Shown: positions 12,890-29,809, counted from the first letter of the stretch. The stretch: DNA of 64,000 bases from Lamellibrachia satsuma (GCA_033239005.1 BSQZ01000009.1:2908252-2972251); one strand, 5' to 3'. Notes: generated by a model not told the origin, from the sequence alone. Numbers and translations: made by a program.

Positions 12890-13430
12890 GTAATGGAAAT
12901 TCTAATGTATCATTCTTCCATTTAATCCCTTGTGGGTAGGGGCATGTGACAGTTTGTTCCGCCCTCACAATTTCTCTCGATCTTCTGCCATTTTCTTGCA
13001 CTCTGCTGTTCACACGTGCTTTTCTCGTGTCTCTCTTTACACTATCGACCAACCTTAAGTTTGTTTTCTCTTGTTCTGCCACCCTCTTCTGCTTCCCACG
13101 CTCTCTTTGTCAACCTCACCTCACACATTCTCTGAATGTGTCCCATCCATCGCAGTCTGTTCTAAATTACTTCCTTTTTCAAGTATTTCGTCGTTCCAAT
13201 CTCTTCCTATAGTGTCACGCAATTCAATCATCTCGCTTCGCTCTGCATATTCTCCGAACCCAGTTGTTGTTCTGCTACACGTACCTTCTTCTCCAGTCTC
13301 TCTATCGGTGCAAGTGTTCCCAACCCATATACACAAACAGGTACCACACAAGCCTCCAACACTTTCCCTTTAACTGTTTCCTCAACTTTCTGTCCCACAT
13401 AATGCCTTCCACCCTCCTTCATGCTGCCGC
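12890..13430 (-). mobile_element. LINE C-terminal remnant (duplication copy B)
   Basis: Minus-strand frames give 'KVLEACVVPVCVYGLG', 'PIERLEKKVRVAEQQL', 'ELRDTIGRDWNDEILEKG' and 'LRLVDSVKRDTRKARV' in order but in different frames. This is the decayed 3' part of a LINE open frame. Same orientation and position as at 6610-7110. Confidence 0.6.
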
Positions 13431-13625
13431 TCCTACTAACAATCTCCTACTAGCACCCTCCTACCAGCACCCTCCTGCTTGCACCCTTTTAATAACACCC
13501 TCCTACCAGCAACCTCCTACTAGCACCCTCTTAATAGCACCTTCCTAACAGTACCCTCTCCTTCTACTAGCAAACTCCTATTAGCACCCTCCTGCTAGCA
13601 CCCACCTTCTAACACCCACTTATGC
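13425..13625. repeat. CTCCTACTAGCACC-type minisatellite
   Basis: About 14-15-bp units of the form 'ctcctactagcaccc' and 'ctcctaccagcaccc'. Only a few units exist in copy A (7080-7165), so the array expanded or contracted after the duplication. Confidence 0.8.
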
Positions 13626-14176
13626 AATTCCGTGCTGCTTCCTATGTCTTTCTACACTGTTCTCCCGAGTACCCAAATCTGTCAGCTTGTTTAATCATCT
13701 TTCCATAAAAAACGATATGTATATCCACATCCTGTTCCTTATCCACATCACCTCGGTCTTCACTAGATTATCTGCCTCCACCGTTCAGATATCTGCCTTT
13801 CTTGCCGTCTCCTATATATCTGTGCATCAATCTCATAACTCAAAACGCTAGTAAATTCATACTAAATCAACACGCAACCGAACGACGAAATATTTCGACA
13901 ATTGATATAACAAATGTTGTCTGTTTCGATGTTGTTTACTGTTAGTTGTCACGCACTATATACGCAGTGCAGTGTTTATTGTGTGCTACGTTAGCTTAGC
14001 TCAACACGTTCATTTCTAGTGCGGTGTGACTGCTGAACATTTTGCGATTTAAAGACACCGACCTAGGATCGCCGCTGGTCGGGATATCGCCAGTAGGGAA
14101 GACAGTGAGTGGGAGCTATCCAGGAAGACGGTGAGTGTGAGCTACACAGAAAGAGGTGCACATCCACAGGGACGTG

Positions 14177-15889
14177 ATGATCAGGTACACCGCGGGAGAG
14201 CCGCGAGCGAAGCGGAGCTCGCGCAGTGTCGGTCTGTGCGTCATGTTCGGCGTTTCCGTCGCTGTCTACATCTTCATGCACGCCTTGAAACCGTTGTACA
14301 TCGCCGGCTCGCAGCCCACACTGCCACCGATCGCCGTCAGCGACTTTATGGTCAAGTCGATCATCCGCGATGTCATCCCTGTGGAGGACGGCAAACTCGA
14401 GGTAGTATACCCTGGCTCTCTATCTTCATATATGGACGTTTTCATCTTTCTTTCCACCCTTCGATTTCCTTGCAACGGTTTGACCGAGTTAGTACTTTCT
14501 TCTGCAGCTATTTCCAATCTGATGTTTCGCAGAATACCATTTTCATACTGTCTTATTTTTTATCATCAGCTCCACTTATCGCTGTTTTCTTCGTTCTCTA
14601 CTCTACTTTATTTTGTAAAAAAGATAGCTCTTATCTGCATCATTAGTCTCTAGTAATTGTGTTGTAGAAATATTAATTGCTGTATTAACGTGTCGAAATC
14701 ATTTAATACGTCCAGTACCCTGTTCAATAACACATATAATTGTACAAACGTTTCTTGAAAAGACAATCACCAATAATTCATTCGTACGTCAACACGTAAG
14801 TAAAACTGTGACTTTTTTCAGGTGCATGTTGCCATCGACATTAAAGACCTTGTCAAAGTCATGGGCGACATGTACGGCGCAGACACGTCGAATGATCACC
14901 TTCCGGTGAACGTGTCCTACGTGATGCATAACCCGTGTCTGTGTGCTGATGCGTCCAGTCTCAAGTATATCGTCTATCTTCACAGCGCCCCCGGAAACAG
15001 CGAGCGTCGCGACCTCGTGCGGCAGACATGGGGAAACAGACGCCTGCTTAAAGATAAGAACAGCCGGGTCGTGTTTCTTCTCGGTCTGCCCAAGGACAAT
15101 GAGACGCAGCAGAAGCTCCGGGCCGAGTTTGCCCAACACGGCGATATCGTGCAGGGAAACTTCAACGACGCTTATCGAAACCTGACGTTGAAAGGCATCA
15201 TGGGATTGAAGTGGATCTCGACGTACTGTGCGCAGGCGCAGTATGTTCTCAAATCTGACGACGACGCTTTCATCAACATCTTTAGTTTACTTGGTGTCAT
15301 GGACGGGAACACTTACAAGAAACGACTTATTGCATGCGTCTCCTACAAAGAAGGCTCGATGGGGATACTGCGCTACCCAAAGAAGTGCTCCAAATGGTGC
15401 ATCAAATACCACGAGATGATAGGACGTCGCGTCTACCCGCGGTACTGCGCCGGGCTGGCGTTTTTACTCTCGCGAGAGATGGTCCCTGAGATGTACATCG
15501 CCTCGCTGAAAACACCCTTCTTTTGGGTCGACGATGCCTACGTGTCGGGGCTACTGCCATCCAAGGTCATTGGTGTAGAATACCTTCCGCTAAAAGCCCA
15601 CTTTACGTTCAGTGTTCGTGACGTCAAGGTTTTCTTGAAGTCGGCCATGAAAGATCTGAAACACCACTTCATGCATGGCATGACGATCAAGCAGCGCGTG
15701 GAGATGTGGAGCGCCCTCTTGCGGAAACTCAACGATACACAGAAAGCGCTCCTATCTGAAGATGTTATAACTAACTCAACGCTGTTGCTCAATCGGTACA
15801 CGGCAGCGAGAACGACGAAGTTACCCCGTGTCAAGAAGTTACCCCGTTTCAAGAAATTACCCCGTGTCAAGAAGATCCACTCGAAATAA
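14177..15889 (+). CDS. Beta-1,3-galactosyltransferase-like (GT31), copy 3, complete
   Basis: Exons 14177-14401 and 14822-15889 (CTCGAG|gtagta ... ttttttcag|GTGCAT, phase 0) give 430 aa. Architecture and motifs match copy 2: signal anchor, ERRDLVRQTWGN, RVVFLLGLP, LKSDDDAFIN, YPRYCAGLAFLLS and FWVDDAYVSG. All catalytic-type residues I can recognise are intact. Changes from copy 2 cluster just after the DDD motif (NTYKKRLIACVSYKEGSM versus NTEKKRLIACASYPYESM), a region that could affect acceptor choice; that effect is inference. The C-terminus has three LPRVKK-type repeats (one LPRFKK) against two in copy 2. The shared leader and 3' end imply the two copies started with the same regulation. Confidence 0.92.
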
Positions 15890-15890
15890 A
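15885..15890 (+). promoter_or_regulatory. AATAAA overlapping the stop codon of copy 3
   Basis: Same arrangement as copy 2: TCG AAA TAA A. Candidate polyadenylation signal using the stop-codon bases. Confidence 0.4.
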
Positions 15891-16419
15891 TCCGACAAAC
15901 TTTGTATGAAAACCTTATGTACCGCACCATTTTTGGGTAGCACCTGTTAAAATGATATTATCCCAACGGGATGTAGCTACAACCGTGCTGGCGATGGACA
16001 ATATGACAAACGAAGATACGATTTAGAAAATTGGTTGTGCTCTACAAACAACGCAAACCTCCCACGTGTAGCAAACAGCCAATTCCTTTTTAGAATACTG
16101 AGCTGCTGTGCAACACAGTAGGCGTCAAGTGCATACCTTTTCCCACGATATAAGGAGGTTTTTACGAAAAGTGTACACTTTTGTCGAATGTGCTTTCTCA
16201 TACGTCTCGGATACGATGGGGCCCACACGTCAAGAAAAAACACCCTCACCTATGTAAAAACTACAAAACGAATTTGATGAGGCAATGTAACATAGTACGT
16301 TAATGACAAATTCACAATATTTCTATAACATAAACGTCCTAGTATAATAATCCATGGACAATTAATTAAGTTCAATACGTTGACCGATCAGATGCGACGA
16401 TGTTGTTCTGTAACCCGTA

Positions 16420-17075
16420 GCGATGAGTTCCGCGTTGGATGCTAAAGAAGCCGGACATGTTTCGAACCTCACCTTCACCTCCATCACTTGTAGGTCGCAT
16501 TGGTGCCATTTCCACACACTCTTCGCCAGCATTGTCTGTCTTCTGCTGCCCGTAGTAGGGTCGGTAGGCGTTTGCCCGGTCCATTCCTGTATAGTATCCA
16601 GTCAGTTGTACCTCTGGCGTCTTCGTCTTCTTTTGCCCTCCAGGGTGCCTTGCAGTTGGGTTTTTGTAATGGTGTTGTGTTCCGGGTGGTGTGGAAAAGC
16701 CAGGAGAGCTTTCGTCGTTTCATCGTTGACAAGGGTTCTTGCTTTCCATCAAAGGAAACTTGTGTCTCACATATTCATTCGTTTTGTGTTTCGTGTAGGA
16801 AATGTGGAGGAGTTTCCTGAAGCATTTAATTTCAAATGTTTGTATGCGTTTCTCTGTCTCTGGTGTCAGAGTCCAGTTCTCGCATCCGTAGAGGAGGATG
16901 GATAGAGCGAGTGCTCTGTAGAGGAGGGTGGATAGAGCGAGTGCTCTGTAGAGCTTGAGCTTGGTTTGAAAGCTGATGTTTCTGATCTTCCATATGATGT
17001 TTATCCTTGAGATAGCATCCTTGTTTGGATTTCGTTTGTTGAGGTGCCATCTTTGCTTATAACTCCATCGTCAAC
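16420..17075 (-). mobile_element. LINE C-terminal remnant (duplication copy B)
   Basis: Homologous to 10397-11040 in the same orientation. Minus frames read 'MKRRKLSWLFHTTR' and 'KRLPTLLRAAEDRQCWRR', with the same internal ~29-bp duplication near 16895-16950. Confidence 0.7.
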
Positions 17076-17845
17076 TGATTTAGTCTATTGCGAATCCAGT
17101 TCGTTGATGTCCAAATATGTAGTGAGTGAATAAATTAAGTAACATCCGCAGTCGATTGAAAAAAAAATATTTTTTGGTTTAAATCATCGAAAGAATTGAT
17201 TTTTGTCGTTAGTTCTGGGAAGGCTAAAAATGCTGGATATCCAAATTCGTAAACCGAACGTGGACGTGACGTCATCCTCTCGCCGATCACATGACAAAGT
17301 TACAAAATTTTATCAAGGGAGAAATTCGTGAGTTTTCAGCGTTTCAGTGTTCACTTCAATTAATTCTTGACCAAACATTAAGTACTTTAATTAATCGTGT
17401 GTCTGATGATTTCACTGACCAACGAAAGCCTTCCACTTGCCAGCAACTTCCAAATGGTGAAAAGGGATATTTATTTAAAGGAATAGCCCCAAGGGTAAAT
17501 AAAAGTGTCACATATTTCGTTTGGGTTCCGTGAGTACGGAAGGACCAATGCTAGCCAAAGCAGCAATTGTGAGTTCGAACAACTCACAATTGTGAGTTCG
17601 AACAACACAGCGCTGACACTACAGTGCAACAGCACAGGGCTCTTACGAGTCTACAATGTGATTGTAATTTGACAATATGTACATTCAATGTTAATTTTCC
17701 AATTATATATTATATTCTCCCACCGCAAGTATTTGTGTTCGTGCAATGTGAAAACGTGTCTAAAACAAAATCATCTGCATCATTAATAACACAGTATGAC
17801 ACACAGAACAATTTAATTCAACGCAGCACATTTCAGTGAACACAT

Positions 17846-17961
<116 letters not shown>

Positions 17962-18435
17962 ATACTCTCTTCAGTTCTTATGGGCTACTCGGTAGTTGCT
18001 TTTCAGCTGATTTTGACCCTTGCTCTGCTGTAGTAGAATGCTAGCGGTTTGGCAGCTTCAGCGCTCTCAGGCTGAGTCTTTCACCAGCATGCTCGATGTT
18101 CTTCAGTTCTGGCACTATGAGTGAATTGTCTGGCATCGCTAGTCTCGGCGGCAGTGGTGTAGGTCGTTTAGAGTAGGGATACCTTCTTACTAGAGAAGCA
18201 TTAACAGACAAAGTCGTATAAAATATTGCCGAAACGGTCAATATGATATGGAACACGGAAAATAACGCGTCCGTACTTACTTCAGACAGCGGGCGCCAAG
18301 ATGACGTAGTAACTACTGTGACGTTACATATACGCGACTAGAGGCGTCATTTCCGGCGCAAATTAACGATTCACGTCACGTTCTCCGATCCGGTGACACC
18401 GACTGTGTGAAAATGTCGATATCGAAATTGCCGGG

Positions 18436-19130
18436 GGATGGCAATTAACATTCTAGTACAGAAGCTTTGTAGGGAATAGGAAATTGGATTTGTGGGGAAG
18501 TTTTGTTGGAAGGGCTGATATTTACATGGGGTATAGGCTTCATTTAAGTGGAAAGGGGGCAGCAGTATTTGCGGATGGCCTCACAGCAGCAGTGGACATT
18601 GGCATGGGTAACATAAAAAATATTTTTGGTAATAAACATTGTTTAAACTAGAAGCGCAGGGGGTGTGTACTTAGAGATGCATCAAGCAGGACAAGAGGCC
18701 ACTAGTACAGACAAACCAATAAAAAATGTCATAAAAACAGGCCTGAAGCAGGTTATAGATGCGTGTGTTTAAATACTAGGAGTATAGTAAAAAAGAAAAA
18801 CGAATTAAACATTATGGTAGAAGAATTAATTATTGGATTAGTTTACCGAAGTCCAAACATAAACGAAGAGGATAAAACAAAGCTACAAAATGCTATAAAG
18901 GAAGTTAGTAAAGGGGAATGTATCATAAAGGGAGATGTTAACCATGGACACATACAATGGAAATCTCTAGATATTACAGGGGGTGAGGACCAACAATTTC
19001 TATTTTTAATTCAGGATAGCTTCCTTATTCAGCACGTGCTAGAACCAACCAGGGGAGATAATGTATTAGATATAGTTTTGTCATCACAAAAATTAGTGGA
19101 CAATGTAAAAATACATGAACAACAGTGGGG
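18436..19130 (+). mobile_element. CR1-type LINE 5' part: ORF1 esterase tail and deleted endonuclease
   Basis: 18470-18650 encodes 'LWGSFVGRADIYM' and 'LHLSGKGAAVFADGL'. This resembles the C-terminal end of the SGNH/GDSL esterase-like domain in some CR1 ORF1 proteins (DGxHLSxxG; the Asp is lost here). 18763-19130 then encodes the start of ORF2 (NTRSIVKKKNELNIM), followed directly by 'IGLVYRSPNINEED', 'GDVNHGHIQWKSL' and 'LEPTRGDNVLDIVLSSQ', the apurinic endonuclease domain. Compared with 54.6-55.15 kb, about 80 residues between 'EEL' and 'IGLVYRSP' are deleted. After ~19130 the sequence leaves the element abruptly. Confidence 0.8.
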
Positions 19131-19637
19131 CCTGGTTGTGCCGCTTTTAAGATGTTCTGGCTTTAGTTCTTCCATTGACTTCGTTCATGCGATCTCAGCC
19201 AGTCTAGATCTCGCTGGTTTCGAAGACGCTTGTAAACTTCCTGCAAATCTTTCGAGGGCAGTTGGGAGTGTTGTTCGTGGTCGCCCTCGCCAGCCAGCAA
19301 TGTCAGCGGATGTGAAATATTGGTCTATGACCAGCTGTCCTTTGATGTATATTTATATGGCTACATACCTTTGCAAGAGGCCAAAGCGGGCTCCATGGCT
19401 GCAGCTGCTTTCAAGTGCTTTGCACCAGCGTTCGAAATACACGCTGACCCAGTGGTCACTCACCACCTACTTTGCCGTCGGGTCACCAACTTTTTTATGA
19501 CGTGCAACCGCCTACTTTTCCTGGAAACTTACAACGTTTTCCTGGAAACTTACAACGTTTTACAGCAATATACACCAGCTTGTCGTCAAAACTAGCCGCC
19601 GGAAGGCGCTGTTTACAAAAAACTTTTTACAAAAATG
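19131..19637 (+). other. Unidentified open stretch, possible gene fragment
   Basis: The frame starting near 19320 reads 'LVYDQLSFDVYLYGYIPLQ' then 'EAKAGSMAAAAFKCFAPAF' without a stop to ~19592. I do not recognise it. It could be captured host sequence, part of another transposon, or chance. An 18-bp 'cctggaaacttacaacgtt' duplication occurs at ~19519-19557. Confidence 0.25.
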
Positions 19638-19725
19638 TGTGCACGCACGCACGCACACGCACACGCACACGCACACGCACACGCACACGCACACGCACAC
19701 GCACACGCACACGCACACGCACACG

Positions 19726-19766
<41 letters not shown>

Positions 19767-19767
19767 C
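19638..19767. repeat. (ACGCAC)n followed by (AC)n and (AT)n
   Basis: Compound microsatellite: 'gcacacgcacac' repeats to ~19730, then pure CA, then about 23 bp of TA. No coding value. Confidence 0.95.
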
Positions 19768-20042
19768 ATTTGTTCAATATTGTTTTGCAGGCTGCTTGTG
19801 CTCGCGCAATATGCTGCAACTTGGTAAAATACGGACCAGTAACTTTTTGAAGCTGCTGGTCCGGCACCTTTTTGTGGTGAATCACGAACACTGCTTTGTA
19901 CGTCATGGATAATGTGGGTATACAGTAGACGTTGCTATATTGTTTGACAATGTGAAAGTGTATATTTAGACCTACTTTTTAAGTTACAAACTAGTGTCAA
20001 CAACACGTTAGAGTAATTAACACCATAATTACTAAGTCTGGG

Positions 20043-20282
20043 CATAACGCCCAGGTTTCAGCCTGTCATAACGCCCAGGTTTCAGCCTGTCATAACGCCC
20101 AGGTTTCAGCCTGTCATAACGCCCAGGTTTCAGCCTGTCATAACGCCTAGGTTTTAGCCTGTCATAATGCCCAGGTTTCAGCCTGTCATAACGCCCAGGT
20201 TTTAGCCTGTCATAACGCCCAGGTTTCAGCCTGTCATAACGCCCAGGTTTTAGCCTGTCATAACGCCCAGGTTTCAGCCTGT
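20043..20282. repeat. 24-bp minisatellite, exactly ten units
   Basis: Unit 'cataacgcccaggtttcagc' + 'ctgt', 240 bp in total with few substitutions (cag/tag). Because 24 is a multiple of three, the minus strand stays open as repeated DRLKPGRY. I see no splice signals or start that make this a real protein. Confidence 0.9.
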
Positions 20283-20881
20283 CGCTCCCTTGCGCGGTGA
20301 AATTCAATCGAATATGTCTAAAAGTGTGTTGTTTATATAGCCACATATGTTGTTGTTGTTGTTGTTGTCTTCGTGTTGTTTGTGTTACTTATCATTAAAA
20401 ATAAGTTAGTTGTGAAACATTTTGTGAGAGTGGTCAAAAGGGGCGTTTTGCCCCACCCGTGGGAGGTATTTGTATACAAAGTTTATGCTTATACACAATG
20501 TTTTTTGTGCAGTAATAATAACTGGAGAAATATATAAAGGGATCTGCATGAGGTTACTGATGAGCAAGAATATTTATATATAAAGCTATTAATGGTATAT
20601 TACAGTAATGTATGCATAGTCTGGTGTAGAGCATATATCTACTTTTAAATATTATCGTGCAGTTGCAACTAGACGTTTATCGATGCATATAGGGCCTACA
20701 GTACTCTACGACGGGAACGGATATACAGGATGAGAACGAGTAGAACATTATTCAAAATATATCTATAGTACGGATAAACAAATGGGTAAAACACGACCAA
20801 CATGTCGCACGAGGTAATATCAAACATCTAGAAACATTTCAACAACTAATTAAAATAGCAATGTAAACGAGCATGATAGCA

Positions 20882-20958
20882 TCGTGTGCAGGCTCACGCG
20901 TCGTGTGCAGGCTCACGCGTCGTGTGCCGGCTCACGCGTCGTGTGCCGGCACACACGT
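20882..20958. repeat. 19-bp tandem repeat, four units
   Basis: Unit 'tcgtgtgcaggctcacgcg' with cagg/ccgg variation. Confidence 0.9.
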
Positions 20959-21154
20959 CGAAGTAATGAACAAAGTATATAATTAAACGGCGTGTACAAC
21001 TGTCGACGAATTAACAAACAGTTAGATAGTGTGCAACTCTCAACGAACGAACCAATTGTTAAACGGCGTTTACAACTGATGACGAACTAGTTAACAAAAC
21101 AACTGCTGTGGGTTCGCCAGCAACGGCTTCGGAGTTTTCAACAACTGCTGCCTG

Positions 21155-21900
21155 TTATTCTGCAGTGGCTTCAGGATAAACAACAGCTGCCCCTGGCTGG
21201 TCAGCAGCCGTTGCTGCCGCTTCTTGTTGAGCGAATTCGTGATAAAATGTTGTGTCCTTGAAAGGCCAAGTGCCGCATGCAAGAAACCCGTCGACAGCGC
21301 TCTGGACGGTCGCTGTCGCGTTGTATGCCTCACAGAAGAGCGGTACTACTTCGAACTGCGTGACTGTCGCTGACAAGCCAATTTGTACACACCGTGTAAC
21401 AATTGAGTACGCCGCTTGGAGCGATTCGAAAAAGGTTCTATCAAGCGGCTGAAGTCGGTGGGTGCAGTGTCGTGGAAACGTAACAAAGATGACGCCATGT
21501 TCCTTCGCGAATTCGCTGACTTCAAGAGTCTTATGGCTCTCGTCGCCATCCACCAGGAGAATATGTGGACTGTCTTTCGTGCACCCTGCCATTGAAACAA
21601 AGCGGCAGAGCCACCTCATGAAGAAGGCAGAATCTATATACCCAGAACCGCGATCGTTGACGCCGCCAATAACACCGGCGGGGCTACATTCACGAGTTGA
21701 TTCAGTATTCTCTTTCTAGCGAACACGAAAAGTGGCGGGATAAACACCCCAGCAGCACCCACACAACTTAGTGCTGTTATGTTCTTTCCCTGTTCGCCGC
21801 TTGCTACTTTGTGTACCTGTCGCATGGCGGTAGTGCACAAGACGAGTAGGCAGTAGTTAGTCATGTATGCACCAGATGGACCCACGCACATCTGAGAAAG
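21155..21900 (-). pseudogene. Decayed pogo/Tigger-like transposase (DDE_1 fragment)
   Basis: The minus strand encodes 'GEQGKNITALSCVGAAGVF', 'IPPLFVFARKR', then 'GYIDSAFFMRWLCRF', 'PHILLVDGDESHKTLEV', 'KEHGVIFVTFPRHCTHR' and 'LQPLDRTFFESLQAAY'. These fit the DDE_1 (pogo/Tigger/CENP-B-type) catalytic core: NAAGxxxPPxxVF, the DNxxSH acidic motif (here DGDESH) and FPxHxxHxLQPLD. One frameshift at about 21685 separates the two parts. The N-terminal DNA-binding half is missing, and I could not identify terminal inverted repeats. Not active. Confidence 0.8.
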
Positions 21901-22330
21901 GATGGGTGGCCTTTCGCCTCAGAATGGGCTTTATACCCACTCCTATTCTTTCCTGGCAGTAGGGAGGATGGCGGATGGGTGCAGTGTCTCTAGCCGGTGC
22001 TGAGTGACACGATCTTCAAGAACGGGCCCACTCTGGCAACCATTTTTGTTATTCATTAACATATTGGGTACGTTTTAAAATCACATTTGACTTTGAAATG
22101 GGTAATACAACAATCAAGTAGTGATGGACTAGTTGTTTATACACATCACAACGATGGATGAAACCGGCAAAGATGGGACGATTCGAATTCGTGGGTCCAT
22201 AGCTTCATAAGTTAAACAAGCAATATAATAGTGAAGTTGAACTGTACCAGCCAGCGAGTACAAGCCGGAACTGTTGAGCTTTGGAGTCGTCCAAAAATAA
22301 GGCCGAACAATGATTCAACTGCCAGATTTC

Positions 22331-22600
22331 CTGGCGTCAGCTGAACACCTCATACTTCAGCGGGACACCTCATACGTCAGCGGAACACATCATACGTCAG
22401 CTGAACACCTCATACATCAGCTGAACACCTCATACGTCAGCGGAATGCCTCATACGTTAGCTGAACACTTCATACGTCAGCTGAACACCTCATACGTCAG
22501 CGGAACACCTCATACGTCAGCTGAACACCTCGTACGTCAGCTGAACACCTCATACGTCGGCTGAACACCTCATACGTCTGCGGAACACCTCATACGCGAT
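22331..22600. repeat. 20-bp minisatellite, ~13 units
   Basis: Units 'catacgtcagctgaacacct' and 'catacgtcagcggaacacct' alternate irregularly. Open frames through it are repeat artefacts. Confidence 0.95.
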
Positions 22601-24106
22601 TATGCAGAACATTTTCACATCGTCTTCAGCGCAACGGATGATTACACGGTTACCGGAAGTGACGCATGAAAGCACTGCAGGAATGTGGCAGGAGATGAGA
22701 TTCCGTTGGCTTGCCAGTCGCGGTGTCCACATTCCAAAGTAAGCATTTCACTGTATGTTTTCGAAGTTTAAAACTGACGTAGGCTTGGCAGATTAAAAAC
22801 ATACATGTGCTACTGGGTATGATCAAGATGGTACATGTATTACCAGAATGATAATAACATTAATTATAACCGTAAATTAAACGATCATTGGCTAATGACC
22901 GGCGATCTTACATTTCAGGTGCCACTTTGAGCGCTCGCTGTTGCGGCTGAAGACGACACATCCGAACCCTCCCACGACGCGTTGGTGCTAAGGTTGGTTT
23001 CCATTTGTCACTACGTACTTTGTTTTTACGAGGAGGTGCCCCGTGGGAACGAGGAACTTCCGGTGAGATGTACAGGTACGGGCCATTAATATCCGGCTGT
23101 AGTGGACGATACGATGTTGTTACAGTTTTTTATTAAGCTTATTTCCAATTGTTTCTATTGTGGTTGTACATATTTGCATGGTGCGTAGTTTGCATTACAG
23201 ACGAATCTAAACGTGAGAAAGACGAATGTCACCAGAAACATGTGTCGTTAAACTCGAAGCCGAATTCTTGTGACGCGTGCAAGCGTGACTATTCCGACGG
23301 GAGAGCATCCCGCCAACCGCCTGTTCTCGCCGTTGATCTTCGACCACATCGCCACCGGAAACACCCGCGGTGGGCATCGATGGACATTATCGGACGAGCG
23401 TCGTTACAGAACGTCCGTCGTTCAGGCCGACACTGCGAGGCGCTCGCTATTCAACCGCTGGCTTCGCCTTAGTCGGGAACATATATCACGGATGCCGATC
23501 AAAGAGGCGCATGTTCCTCCGAAACATCTTTCAGCACGCTGATTACATAAGTTGGGGACACTGTCCTGCGTCATCGCTGTCGGTTGTCGATCGTTTTTTA
23601 AATAATCAAATGTTTGTATGTCATGTTGTACCCGATGACGTAAGCACTAGTTCTGACGTCATCGAACGGGCCTTTCAGTACACGACGTGCAGTACCTTTC
23701 ATTCAGTGAACGCCCGCAACTTTTTGTTTGCTATTGTTTCAAATTCAACATTTTGCAGCGGTGAAACATAAACAATAAACACTAGCTGTGTCAATGACGT
23801 TTGTCGTGCAGCATTCGTTTGTGAAAACAAAACAATGGATAGTGCGTTGCCATGGTGACTTTACATTGTCGTATTTCAACAATGTACCACGAGAACTTCT
23901 TGTGATTCTGCTCTCTTCGACATTGTTCGCTCATTTAATAAAGTTGCTGTTTGGTTATCCTTTAATAGAGTGGTTGACATACTCTTTTTTAGATTAAATT
24001 GTCAGTCGTATTTGTCGTAAAACTTGTTAGGGTTTCACTTCATGTACACACAAATCTATAACAAAACACCAAATGAATACGAACATAGTTTTTATCTCGA
24101 GTAGAT
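22601..24106 (+). other. GC3-rich exon-like open stretches, unidentified
   Basis: Three pieces look exon-like. About 22605-22740 ends in a strong donor (CCAAA|GTAAGC). About 22919-22980 follows a TTTCAG acceptor and ends in a stop in the joined frame. About 23214-23542 follows TTACAG and stays open with codons rich in C/G at third positions ('NRLFSPLIFDHIATGN', 'RYRTSVVQADTARRSLF'). I recognise no domain. They could be exons of an unknown gene or decayed gene fragments. 23545-24106 shows nothing. Confidence 0.25.
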
Positions 24107-28743
<4,637 letters not shown>

Positions 28744-29803
28744 CACGTCCCTGTGGATGTGCACCTCACAATGTGCAGCTCACACTCACCGTCTCCGCTG
28801 TTGGTGAGGCCCCGACTAGCGGCGACCCTTTCTCGGTGTCGTTAAATCCGGAGATTTCCACTCGATTACTCCGCATTAAAAGCGAATGCGTAAAGGTCAG
28901 TTTATATAGTTGGCATAGACCTCCTAGGGATACCCCACACGTATTCCGTGACACTTAATACATTAGTCAGACGACATTTATTAGTTCAACCGTGTCGTCG
29001 TTCACGCTAATTGTTAACGATCATCTGGGATGGTGTCGATTTTCATTACTTTCGCGTGTATGGACACCTCTACACAAACCGCTTCTTAATGTGTGTGTGC
29101 ATTGTGCGTGCGTGCTTGTGGGTGGGGGAGAGGGTGCGTGCGTCAGGTGTCAGGTGCTTTATCACTTTGCAATGATTGAAGACAACGATTTCCTTTCCTA
29201 TAGTTCAAGCTAACCCGAACTTGACGCCTTCCACACAACGGTTTCTTAATCGCTGTCTAAGTTTTAATCAAAACCTTGATAGTAGGATACATCCTCAGCA
29301 GATTAGCAAATTAATAGAAAATACAAGATTAATCGTTAGTGCCCCAAGTACTGTATGTGTAATCCCAGATTTGCGTAATGTCAACCTCTGCCTGATAAAC
29401 GTGCATTAGTTTCTGGACGACGTCATTCACGCTATTGCTGTAGTTTTACCAAAAACAACGGGTAGTACTAGAAAGAATAGAATACTGAGCCAATTAGTGG
29501 ATACAAACTCAGGTCAATATTACTAAAGAAAAATTGCTGCAGAAGTGGAATGTGGATTACATGTGCCAAGATCGCCATCCTTGTTGAGAAGAAATAGGCT
29601 ACTGTAACAGATGCGATCACTGTACAGAACACCGCACTAAATTAATACCAATTACCGATTACTCTATATAAAGAAATCCCATCAGTCTACAAAGTACACA
29701 GTACACAATGTACACACATTGTGCATTCTGGTAAAGCATACAACAAATAAAAGCCAAGCTATTGCACTGAACAATATACAAGATTGTTTAAAATAATTAG
29801 AAT
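28744..29803. other. Upstream of galactosyltransferase copy 4; intergenic to CCDC14 3' end
   Basis: 28744-28830 is the leader equivalent of the other copies. 29020-29060 ('gggatggtgtcg') matches the upstream region of copy 1 near 3000. The remainder to 29803 is AT-rich with no supported gene. Confidence 0.5.
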
Positions 29804-29809
29804 TTTATT
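29804..29809 (-). promoter_or_regulatory. Candidate polyadenylation signal for the CCDC14-like gene
   Basis: AATAAA on the minus strand, ~190 nt after the TAG stop at 30000-29998. Confidence 0.5.
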
